Shown: piece by piece, positions 1 through 6,120 of the stretch
Numbering within the stretch: position 1 is the stretch's first letter
Layout: each line of letters begins with the position of its first letter
Assembly: GCA_045546875.1 (NCBI GenBank)
Contig: JAZQDP010000162.1
Location: forward strand, 1 to 22,219
DNA: 22,219 nucleotides
Direction: 5' to 3'
Source: RUG11551 sp045546875
Lineage (GTDB): Bacteria; Planctomycetota; Planctomycetia; Pirellulales; Thermoguttaceae
Notes under the pieces: model-generated
What the model was told of the DNA's origin: nothing
Databases searched by the model: none
Seen by the model: only the letters and a program-made list of their open reading frames with translations
Translations under genes and position numbers: made by a program

Positions 1-207
1 AACCTCTACACAGCCGGAGCGCCCGACCCAGACTTGCTCATTCGCACAGCAAACGAAAAGCGCATCAGCAACTACCTTCTTTGGCAAATCAGCTATGCTG
101 AAATCTGGGTTACGCCCGTCCTCTGGCCGGACTTCGACAAATCCACGTTCCAGCAGGCTATCGACGACTTCAACCGCCGCTCCCGCAAGTACGGCGGATT
201 GAAGTAA
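1..207 (+). CDS. uppS: Isoprenyl transferase (undecaprenyl diphosphate synthase), C-terminal part
   Basis: The last 68 codons of a cis-prenyltransferase run from the window edge to TAA at 205-207; the start lies outside. The enzyme condenses isopentenyl diphosphate onto farnesyl diphosphate to make the C55 lipid carrier used for peptidoglycan and other wall polymers. The visible part contains the conserved end of the family: DLLIRTANEKRISNYLLWQ, with the arginine and RISN segment that bind the diphosphate of isopentenyl diphosphate, then YAEIW, LWPDFD and a closing RRSRKYGG. The usual G-E before RISN reads N-E here, a minor change. The stop codon is followed at once by a heptanucleotide repeat array. 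The family call is firm; exact chain length (C55 or other) cannot be read from this fragment. Confidence 0.93.
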   Translation, partial: NLYTAGAPDPDLLIRTANEKRISNYLLWQISYAEIWVTPVLWPDFDKSTFQQAIDDFNRRSRKYGGLK

Positions 208-238
208 TTCGGAATTCGGAATTAGGAATGAGCAATTG
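208..238 (+). repeat. Heptanucleotide repeat array after uppS
   Basis: Starting on the base after the uppS stop codon are four 7-base units, TTCGGAA, TTCGGAA, TTAGGAA and TGAGCAA, then TTG. The same family (roughly T-T/A/G-A/C/G-G-G/C-A-A/G) recurs near 3962-4032, 18967-19071 and 21841-21859. It resembles the short tandemly repeated repetitive sequences described in cyanobacteria. Confidence 0.75.
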
Positions 239-241
239 ACT

Positions 242-443
242 CAAAGAACGCAAAGGTTTTAAAACTTCGCGAACTAGAGCGTAAGATTTCTTCGGCGGGC
301 TAAACGCCCGCGAACCGGACTCAACCGTGTACGAGCGAGGGACAAAGCGTAACTAAGTTCCCGTTGGTCGTTCCGTTACCGCCTTCCATTTCTTTGCAAA
401 CCAGAGCGTGATTTTTTTCCGGGATCTGAAGCGCCCCGGCTCG
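242..443. repeat. Dispersed ~200-bp repeat, copy 1 (downstream of hcp)
   Basis: This stretch matches 2306-2513 closely over its whole length. Shared blocks include GGTTTTAAAACTTCGCGAAC, a GCGGGC/GCCCGC hairpin at 295-311, TCAACCGTGT, TTTCTTTGCAAACCAGAGCG and a GC hairpin CCGGG/CCCGG at 419-439 next to a T-run. The copies lie 3' of hcp and 3' of hydG in the same orientation relative to those genes. On the minus strand, where hcp transcripts would end, the GC hairpin is followed by A rather than T, so it is not a standard intrinsic terminator. The open frames crossing it look spurious. Confidence 0.8.
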
Positions 444-488
444 TCAAAATCCATGAATGGAATGACCAGCGAGCCGGAAGGGTCCGTC

Positions 489-2060
489 TTATTTCGTAAT
501 CATCGCCAGGTCGGTTTGAACGTCTGTAATGCCCATGACGTTGAAGTTCTCAACGAGAACTTTAGCAACGCCGGGAGAAAGGAACGCGGGAAGCGTCGGA
601 CCGAGTCGAACGTTCTTAAATCCCAGCGACAGCAGAGCTAAAAGAACGGCGACGGCTTTCTGCTCGTACCAGCCGATGTCAAAGTACAGCGGCAAATCGT
701 TGACGTCTGCCAGATCGAAAACTTCTTTGAGTTTCAACGCGATAACCGCCCAGGAATAGCTGTCGTTGCACTGCCCGGCATCCAGAACGCGAGGAATTCC
801 GCCAATATCGCCCAAATCGAGTTTGTTGTATCGGTATTTAGCGCAGCCTGCGGTAAGAATCACTGTATCTTTGGGCAGATTCTGAGCGATTTCCGTAAAG
901 TATTTTCTGGAAGCGTGCCGTCCGTCACAGCCTGCCATGACGACAAACCGTTTAATCGCTCCGGACTTAATCGCCTCAACAATTTTGTCAGCCAAAGCCA
1001 AAACCTGATCGTGAGCAAATCCGCCGATTATTTCCCCCTGTTCAATCGGAGTCGGCGGCGGACAGGTTTTCGCCAGCGCGATTATTTCTGAAAAGTCTTT
1101 GGGCTGATCGTTTACGCGGTCGGGAATGTGTTTTACTCCCTGCCAGCCCGCCATGCCGGTTGTAAAGATTCTGTCTTTGTATGAGTCCTTAACCGGAACG
1201 ATGCAGTTTGTCGTCATGAGAATCGGACCGTTGAACGATTCAAATTCCACATTTTGTTTATGCCAGGCGTTGCCGTAGTTGCCAAACAAATGCGGATACT
1301 TTTTCAGTTCCGGATAATAATGCGCCGCCAGCATTTCAGAATGCGTGTAGACGTCAACGCCGGCGTCTGCGGTTTGATCCAGCAGTTCTTTGATGTCGCG
1401 CAGGTCGTGCCCGGAAACGAGAATTCCCGGTCGCGTTCCAACTCCGATGTTGACTTTGGTTATCTCGGGTTTTCCGTACGCGCCGGTATTGGCTTCGTCC
1501 AGCAAAGCCATGGCGGAAACCGCCGTCTGACCGCATTCCAGAGTTAAAACAATCAATTCGTCAACCGTTCGCTCGCGCGAAATATGAGCCAAAGCTCTGA
1601 TAATAAACTGATAAATCTTTTCGTCCGTCTTGCCCAGCATGGCGGCGTGATCAACGTAGGCGGCAATGCCTTTCAAACCGTAGGTAATCAACTCTCGCAA
1701 AGAACGAACGTCTTCGTTTTCGCAGGACATAACGCCCAAAGGAATGTTAGACAGCTCGGCAATCGAACCGCCTAAAGTTTGAAGAATCTGCAAGCCCCTG
1801 GCGATTTGAGCGTTAAGACGCTCTTCGTCAAAATTGGCGTTGGTAATCGTCATAAACAAGGACTGAACGACGAAAAGACCCAATTCATCATCGGAAATAA
1901 CGTCTTTATCGACAAGCTGACGTTTAACCGAAATCGCCTTGACAACCTGAATTAACTTGTCTTGAATCGCCGCGGTTTGCGCAGTTTTTCCGCATGCGCC
2001 CTGCTTGTCGCAACCCGTGTTTCGACAAGTTTCCTGGCACTGGAAACAAAACATTTCCAT
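489..2060 (-). CDS. hcp: Hybrid cluster protein (hydroxylamine reductase), 523 aa
   Basis: Hcp is a cytoplasmic iron-sulfur-oxygen cluster enzyme of anaerobes. It reduces hydroxylamine in vitro and is tied to nitric oxide and nitrosative stress handling. The N-terminal ligands C5, C8, C17 and C23 show the C-X2-C-X8-C-X5-C spacing of the [4Fe-4S] classes, as in Desulfovibrio, not the enterobacterial [2Fe-2S] spacing. The hybrid-cluster ligands are all present: H218 (GHDL), E242 (HSEM), C286 (TTNC), C378 (MAGCDG, the persulfide site), C406 (TAGCAK), C431 (GQCND), E466 and K468 (WYEQKA). Length is normal for the family. The start at 2060 is chosen because GGAG (2071-2068) stands 7 bases upstream; a second ATG lies two codons in, and an in-frame ATG at 2087 would add an unconserved tail. 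No hcr reductase partner is adjacent. Confidence 0.95.
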   Translation of the reverse strand: MEMFCFQCQETCRNTGCDKQGACGKTAQTAAIQDKLIQVVKAISVKRQLVDKDVISDDELGLFVVQSLFMTITNANFDEERLNAQIARGLQILQTLGGSIAELSNIPLGVMSCENEDVRSLRELITYGLKGIAAYVDHAAMLGKTDEKIYQFIIRALAHISRERTVDELIVLTLECGQTAVSAMALLDEANTGAYGKPEITKVNIGVGTRPGILVSGHDLRDIKELLDQTADAGVDVYTHSEMLAAHYYPELKKYPHLFGNYGNAWHKQNVEFESFNGPILMTTNCIVPVKDSYKDRIFTTGMAGWQGVKHIPDRVNDQPKDFSEIIALAKTCPPPTPIEQGEIIGGFAHDQVLALADKIVEAIKSGAIKRFVVMAGCDGRHASRKYFTEIAQNLPKDTVILTAGCAKYRYNKLDLGDIGGIPRVLDAGQCNDSYSWAVIALKLKEVFDLADVNDLPLYFDIGWYEQKAVAVLLALLSLGFKNVRLGPTLPAFLSPGVAKVLVENFNVMGITDVQTDLAMITK

Positions 2061-2108
2061 AATCTGACTCCAATAATACGTGTACAAAATACCTTATATC
2101 AATTACAC

Positions 2109-2128
2109 TACAATTGTATCAAATTATA
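2109..2128 (-). promoter_or_regulatory. Candidate hcp promoter -10 and palindromic operator
   Basis: On the minus strand a perfect TATAAT (2128-2123) lies about 60 bases upstream of the hcp start, followed by the 10-base palindrome TACAATTGTA (2118-2109) where transcription would begin. A TTGACA at 2160-2155 is 26 bases from the -10, too far for a normal sigma-70 spacer, so the -35 is unclear. The palindrome could be an operator but matches no regulator I can name. Confidence 0.4.
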
Positions 2129-2160
2129 CGAAATAAAGAAGGGGGACGGATAATTGTCAA

Positions 2161-2305
2161 GAATTTTATACGAGAATCCCAAATCGACGAAGAGAGAAAT
2201 CTCCTCTGGATGGCGCCCACCCTCGGGCGCCTTCTTGACTCTCTGGGAGGCGGATATTATCCGCCAGGAAAAAGAACATATGAAATCCGCCAAGTTTCTA
2301 AGCCG
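2161..2305. repeat. Intergenic region with two adjacent perfect hairpins
   Basis: Two hairpins sit in the gap between hcp and the second copy of the dispersed repeat. One is GGCGCCC/GGGCGCC with a 6-base loop (2212-2231). The other is GGCGGAT-ATT-ATCCGCC (2249-2265). The second has the same layout and ATT loop as two hairpins at 21973-22009. A plus-strand open frame crosses this stretch and runs on antisense to hydG; nothing in it looks like a real protein. Confidence 0.65.
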
Positions 2306-2513
2306 CAAAGAACGAAAAGTTCGCAAAGGTTTTAAAACTTCGCGAACTAAAGCTGATTTCTTCGGCGGGCGAAACGCCCGCGAATCGGGGTCAACCGTGT
2401 GCGTGAACGATTCAAAGCGTAACTTCATTCGCTACGCGAACTCCGTTACCGCCTTTCATTTCTTTGCAAACCAGAGCGTGAGTTTTTTCCGGGGGCTTAC
2501 GCGCCCCGGCTCG
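2306..2513. repeat. Dispersed ~200-bp repeat, copy 2 (downstream of hydG)
   Basis: This is the partner of 242-443. It carries the hairpin GCGGGCG-AAA-CGCCCGC (2365-2381), the TCAACCGTGT block, TTTCTTTGCAAACCAGAGCG, and a strong GC hairpin CCGGGG/CCCCGG (2489-2509) that ends 8 bases from the hydG stop codon. As in copy 1, the run beside the GC hairpin reads as A on the hydG transcript, so termination by the classic intrinsic route is doubtful. The copies differ mainly by substitutions and short indels in the middle. Confidence 0.8.
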
Positions 2514-2516
2514 CCG

Positions 2517-3935
2517 CTAGAAACGGAAGTCACGTTCGCCGTTGTGAATCTTTTCCAGGCGTTCCGTACAGATGCGCTGAGTGTTCTCGGACGGAATGTA
2601 CTTGAGTTCTTCCTGAATGACCTTTTCTCCCGCCGCTTTTGTATCGGGCGAGGCGTAGTCTTCCAAATACTCTTTGAGCGTCATCAGGGCGTTGGGCTGG
2701 CAGCAGTTGCCGATTTTCGCCGATTTGACGAGTTTCATAAATCGGTCGCCGGTGCGTCCTTCTCTGTAACATGGCGTGCAGAAGCTGGGGATGTATCCCA
2801 ATTTGAGGAGCCAGTTAATAACTTGGTCGAGCGTGCGGCGATCTTCGACGTCGAACTGGGCGGAGTTGTCTTCTTCCGGTTCTTCTTCAACGTAACCGCC
2901 GACGGACGTGCGGGAGCCGCCGCTGATCTGGGAGATGCCCACTTCCAAAACCCGGGCGCGAACGTCTGCTGATTCTCGAGTGGAAACGATCATGCCGGTG
3001 TACGGAACAGCAATGCGGAATACCGCCACGATTTTGACAAAAATGTCGTCAGGAATCGCGTTGGAAAAGTTGAGCGGGTCGATGTCGTCCGCCGGACGGA
3101 TTCGCGGGACGCTAATCGTGTGCGGTCCGACGCCGTGCACCGCTTCCAAATGCTCTGCGTGCATGAGCATGCCAACGAAATCGTAACGATACAGGTTCAA
3201 GCCAAACAGAACGCCGCAGCCGACGTCGTCAATGCCGCCTTCCATGGCTCTGTCCATCGCCTCGGTATGCCAAGCGTAGTCGTGTTTCGGTCCGGTGGGG
3301 TGAAGGGTTTCGTACGCTTCTTTGTTGTACGTTTCCTGGAACAAGATGTACGTGCCAATTCCCGCTTCCTTGAGCTTGCGATAGTTCTCGACCGTGGTCG
3401 CGGCAATGTTGACGTTGACGCGTCGAATCGCCCCGTTTTTGTGTTTGATCGAGTAAATCGTTTTGATGGATTCGAGAATGTACTCAATCGGGTTCATGGT
3501 CGGATGTTCGCCCGTCTCGAGAGCCAAACGCTTGTGTCCCATGTCCTGCAGAGCAATGACTTCCGCCCGAATCTCGTCCTGCGTGAGCTTCTTGCGGCGA
3601 ATATGCTTGTTCTTGGCGTGATACGGGCAGTAGGTACAGCCGTTGACGCAGTAGTTGGACAGGTACAGCGGTGCGAACATGACAATTCGGCGTCCGTAGA
3701 ACTTCTCCTTGATTTCCTTTGCCAGAGCAAACATTTTCTCGTTCAAGTCCGGCAGTTCGCAGTCCAGCAAAAGCAAAGCCTCTCGGTGTGACAGTCCTTT
3801 ACAGTCTCGAGCGCGTTCGATTAACGCCTCGATCATTTCACGATTGTTCTTGTTCTCTTCCGCAAATTTAAGCGTTGCTTTGATTTCGTCGTCGTTGATA
3901 AAATCAACGGCATGAGGGGATTTGGGATCATACAT
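2517..3935 (-). CDS. hydG: [FeFe]-hydrogenase H-cluster maturase HydG (tyrosine lyase), 472 aa
   Basis: HydG is a radical SAM enzyme that cleaves tyrosine to p-cresol, CO and cyanide and builds the Fe(CO)2CN synthon for the hydrogenase H-cluster. The radical SAM motif is C96-VNG-C100-TY-C103 (CX3CX2C). The second, C-terminal cluster motif that sets HydG apart from ThiH is intact: C386-TP-C389 and, 22 residues later, C412 (CX2CX22C). Other conserved stretches include ALETGEHP, VNIAATTVENYR, FQETYN and HTISVPR. The length of about 470 aa is typical. No SD is visible before the start. The hydrogenase-system regulator lies 76 bases upstream on the same strand, and the two are probably co-transcribed. 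HydE, HydF and the hydrogenase subunits are not in the window. Confidence 0.96.
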   Translation of the reverse strand: MYDPKSPHAVDFINDDEIKATLKFAEENKNNREMIEALIERARDCKGLSHREALLLLDCELPDLNEKMFALAKEIKEKFYGRRIVMFAPLYLSNYCVNGCTYCPYHAKNKHIRRKKLTQDEIRAEVIALQDMGHKRLALETGEHPTMNPIEYILESIKTIYSIKHKNGAIRRVNVNIAATTVENYRKLKEAGIGTYILFQETYNKEAYETLHPTGPKHDYAWHTEAMDRAMEGGIDDVGCGVLFGLNLYRYDFVGMLMHAEHLEAVHGVGPHTISVPRIRPADDIDPLNFSNAIPDDIFVKIVAVFRIAVPYTGMIVSTRESADVRARVLEVGISQISGGSRTSVGGYVEEEPEEDNSAQFDVEDRRTLDQVINWLLKLGYIPSFCTPCYREGRTGDRFMKLVKSAKIGNCCQPNALMTLKEYLEDYASPDTKAAGEKVIQEELKYIPSENTQRICTERLEKIHNGERDFRF

Positions 3936-3961
3936 GATGGTAAGTGGATTAGTTTGAAATA

Positions 3962-4032
3962 TTAGGTGTTTTGAGTTAGGAGTTAGGAGTTAGGAGTGAG
4001 GAGTTAAAAAACTACTCCCTATTCCCTATTCC
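3962..4032. repeat. Heptanucleotide repeat array between hydG and its regulator
   Basis: On the plus strand TTAGGAG occurs three times in a row (3976-3996), followed by TGAGGAG and preceded by a degenerate TTAGGTG. After a short A-run, GGGAATA/GGGAGTA units lie on the minus strand (4032-4013). The two arms thus face each other. The second arm overlaps the end of the regulator gene and includes its TAG stop. Confidence 0.75.
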
Positions 4033-4275
4033 TTGCCGGGTCTGTACCGTCTTGACGGTTACTCCGTCAAGCATACCGAGTTTTCCTGACAGGGAGCTGA
4101 TTTCGTTTTGCGGGGCGTCCACGACAACGCTGATAATGCTCAGCTGTTCCGGTCGATAAGGGACGCCCATGCGCCCGATTATATACGAGGCGTAGTCGTG
4201 CAAAATCCGATTGACGTCTGGGGCGCGATTGAGGTCTTCAACGATAATTCCGATTAACGCAATGCGGTTATCCAT
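4012..4275 (-). CDS. Putative iron-only hydrogenase system regulator (TM1266 family), 87 aa
   Basis: This is a small cytoplasmic protein of the family named for Thermotoga TM1266, often found beside hydEFG and [FeFe] hydrogenase genes and thought to be regulatory. It has a ferredoxin-like/ACT-type fold resembling the NikR C-terminal domain. Recognisable features are RIALIGIIVED at the start, LHDYASYIIGRMGVPYR, LSIISVVVDAP and SGKLGMLDGVTVKTV at the end. The family normally stops near there. The last residues (GIGNRE) and the TAG are encoded by GGGAATA-type heptamer repeats, so the C-terminus appears altered by repeat growth. It has no DNA-binding domain of its own. It lies 76 bases upstream of hydG, and 464 bases separate it from the divergent gene. 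Confidence 0.88.
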   Translation of the reverse strand: MDNRIALIGIIVEDLNRAPDVNRILHDYASYIIGRMGVPYRPEQLSIISVVVDAPQNEISSLSGKLGMLDGVTVKTVQTRQGIGNRE

Positions 4276-4546
4276 AATGAAAACATTGGGGGGATATAGG
4301 CGCGAGGAATAATTAAACGTCCTGAAAAGTGACTGCGTACGGATAGAATCCGTATAATCTCAACGCAGTTGAACCATCTGGCTAAACAGACGCCATACGG
4401 AGGAACTGAAATTAGATTTGCTATCTCGCCTTTTCCGTTCGGACGACGCAGAAAACGTCAGACCGGACAGGTCAGGAACGTACAACAATTAGTTAGGTCA
4501 GCTTTACATCAGGGAATTCTGTCCTCCCTTTAGTTGAGCTGATATT
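4276..4546 (-). promoter_or_regulatory. Structured leader of the regulator-hydG transcript (switch-like)
   Basis: This 271-base gene-free stretch contains several inverted repeats, read here on the minus strand. First comes TCAGCT (4542-4537), AGGGA, TCCCT, AGCTGA (4503-4498), with two 7-base sides between the inner and outer stems. Next is GACC/GGTC flanked by ACGT. Last is ACTGCG/CGCAGT (4369-4332) enclosing TACGGAT-TCT-ATCCGTA. The middle arm of that last hairpin (4355-4348) can instead pair with TCCGTAT at 4401-4395. Two 7-bp helices therefore compete, as in riboswitches and attenuators. It matches no riboswitch class I know. An independent small RNA on either strand is also possible. Confidence 0.45.
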
Positions 4547-4574
4547 AGTTTACTCCAAAAGAAAAATTTGTCAA
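4547..4574 (-). promoter_or_regulatory. Candidate promoter for the regulator-hydG unit
   Basis: On the minus strand, TTGACA (4574-4569) is followed after 16 bases by TAAACT (4552-4547, four of six to TATAAT). Transcription would begin near 4540, at the first stem of the leader. The -35 is perfect and the -10 is weak. Confidence 0.4.
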
Positions 4575-4603
4575 GGCGTTTGACGTTAATAATTTTATGC
4601 CTA

Positions 4604-4631
4604 TTGACAAGGACTGACAATAATATAAAAT
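4604..4631 (+). promoter_or_regulatory. Candidate sigma-70 promoter for the zinc-ribbon membrane protein gene
   Basis: A perfect TTGACA (4604-4609) and TAAAAT (4626-4631) are separated by 16 bases. This gives a predicted leader of about 100 bases before the ATG at 4740. It is divergent from the promoter proposed at 4547-4574. Confidence 0.55.
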
Positions 4632-4739
4632 ACAAATACTTTACCCAACAAGTTGGAATCCAAGATCAACTGAGAGTCGGACGCGTAACGTGGAATTCAC
4701 TCCGGCTTCTCGAAATTCACAACATCCCACCATATTTTT

Positions 4740-5906
4740 ATGTACATACGTTGCAAATCCTGCGGTCAACTTTTATTCGTTCCTGATAACGGGAGCGAAA
4801 CAATCGTTTCCTGTCCGGCTTGCCAGAATACTTTTTCTTATACGCCCCAGCAGTTAAAGGAGCTGGAAGAACTTAACAAAAACGGCGGTGAAGAAAAGGA
4901 TGAAGATATTGACGATTCTGATATCACAGCGCGAGAAAAGTCTGACGACCATGTCCATCAAGAGAAAGCAGAAAGTTCAGACGAACTCGATAACAACGAT
5001 AATCCTCAAAAAATCTATCATCTCTATCCTCCTTACGCAACGCGACAATCGTTCCACCAGCCCAGATTTTTTGGGTTTTATACCAATTCGTTAGCAGCAT
5101 GGACATCGTTTATAATGGCATACCAATTAGTCGCTCAACATTTTTTCGTAGCGACGCTATACGCTATAATTTTGTCTTTGCCCAGCTTAATCGCTTCTGT
5201 TGCACAAAACGAATTGGCGCCGGAGCTTGTTGAACTCCAGAAGACGCTTGCGCAAAAAGAGACTTTTGAAGAGGTCATGAAAGTCTACACGGACGCCAGT
5301 CAAAATATATCGCCATTGACGGTAACAAAAGTAATAGGGATTAGCATTGTCAATTCGCTAATAACCCTTTTCATTTTAGCGGGAGGAATCCGTCTGTTTA
5401 ACGCCTTCGGACGCGGTCAAAAAGCTTCGTTCGGACTGATCTTTTCGGGATTTGACTCTCCCAAAAGACTCATTTCATATTTTCTGCTGGTTGGCTTGTT
5501 GTTTGTATGCGCCAACATTGCCGGATCCTTTTTAGTTCTCGCTCTTACTCTAACCGGGTTGACTGCTCTAGGAATTTTTCTGTATCTTGGGGTGATTTGC
5601 ATGGGAGCAATTTACCTGTTCTTTGCTCTGCCGTTTATTGCTGATTCAAATGTAAAATTGAGAGCGGCTGTTTACATTTCCTTTGACATCGCACGATGCA
5701 ACATCTCAGCAATATTCTCTGTTTTAATGCTGTTAATTTTATCTTTTTTATGTACCAGCATTATTGTTTCGGATTTATTTGGCGGAGTTCTGAGTAAACC
5801 AATGATCGGATTCATCATTAAAGTCCTTTTTACACCTCTTTTAACGAGCGTTTTGAGCATTTCATACCTTCAAGCTACATCACAGCTTCCCCAAAAAGAA
5901 AAATAG
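4740..5906 (+). CDS. Zinc-ribbon multi-pass membrane protein of unknown function, 388 aa
   Basis: I do not recognise this protein as a named family. It opens with a small zinc ribbon whose cysteines C5, C8, C25 and C28 form two CxxC knuckles, of the MJ0042-like kind found at the start of many bacterial membrane proteins. A charged linker of Glu, Asp, Lys and Asn follows (about 40-95). The rest is hydrophobic, with about six predicted helices near 133-155, 196-219, 244-272, 273-300, 324-346 and 355-377. A soluble amphipathic segment (160-190) lies after the first helix. The layout, a cytosolic metal-binding tip tied to a membrane channel-like or scaffold domain, suggests a sensor or assembly role, but that is a guess. 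The start is the first ATG after a clear promoter; no SD is seen, as with most genes here. Confidence 0.8.
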   Translation: MYIRCKSCGQLLFVPDNGSETIVSCPACQNTFSYTPQQLKELEELNKNGGEEKDEDIDDSDITAREKSDDHVHQEKAESSDELDNNDNPQKIYHLYPPYATRQSFHQPRFFGFYTNSLAAWTSFIMAYQLVAQHFFVATLYAIILSLPSLIASVAQNELAPELVELQKTLAQKETFEEVMKVYTDASQNISPLTVTKVIGISIVNSLITLFILAGGIRLFNAFGRGQKASFGLIFSGFDSPKRLISYFLLVGLLFVCANIAGSFLVLALTLTGLTALGIFLYLGVICMGAIYLFFALPFIADSNVKLRAAVYISFDIARCNISAIFSVLMLLILSFLCTSIIVSDLFGGVLSKPMIGFIIKVLFTPLLTSVLSISYLQATSQLPQKEK

Positions 5907-6031
5907 ACTTCTAACGCCTAACATTTATTTTATCAATTTCAATCTAAAATTTAAATGTGAGGCGGTTTGCATTAACATATCTGCAAATTAATCTGTCGCA
6001 TATAAGTTTATTGTTTTTTTGTCAAACACAC

Positions 6032-6060
6032 TTGAAATCTATAAAAATGGTGTATAATAT
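6032..6060 (+). promoter_or_regulatory. Promoter of the first PEP-CTERM beta-helix gene
   Basis: TATAAT (6053-6058) lies in the block GTGTATAATAT (6050-6060), with TTGAAA (6032-6037) 15 bases upstream. Predicted transcription start is about 6066, after the in-frame ATG at 6061, which argues for translation from the ATG at 6121. The same 11-base block occurs at 10238-10248 before the next gene. Confidence 0.55.
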
Positions 6061-6120
6061 ATGTATGAACTTAAGTCTTCTGGCAAATATTACTTCATTT
6101 TTTTCTTGCTTAAATACATT

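Noticed and set aside
419..439. GC hairpin beside a T-run considered as the intrinsic terminator of hcp
   Set aside because: On the hcp strand the run after the hairpin is A, not T, so it fails the usual terminator rule; the same holds at 2489-2509 for hydG.
2154..2972. Plus-strand open frame of 272 codons
   Set aside because: It crosses two hairpins and the dispersed repeat and then runs antisense to hydG, which has full family motifs.
208..4032. Repeats considered as a CRISPR array
   Set aside because: Units are 7 bases in direct contact without spacers, and the ~200-bp copies are only two with no regular spacing.
4338..4369. TTGAGATTATACGG on the minus strand looked like the CTGAGA part of a TPP (THI-box) riboswitch
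   Set aside because: The second half of the TPP aptamer (ACCTGATCTGG...GCCAGCG) is absent, so the resemblance is only local.
6061..6120. Upstream ATG giving the first beta-helix protein 20 more residues
   Set aside because: It falls at or before the predicted transcription start and would place a second hydrophobic stretch in front of a normal signal peptide.
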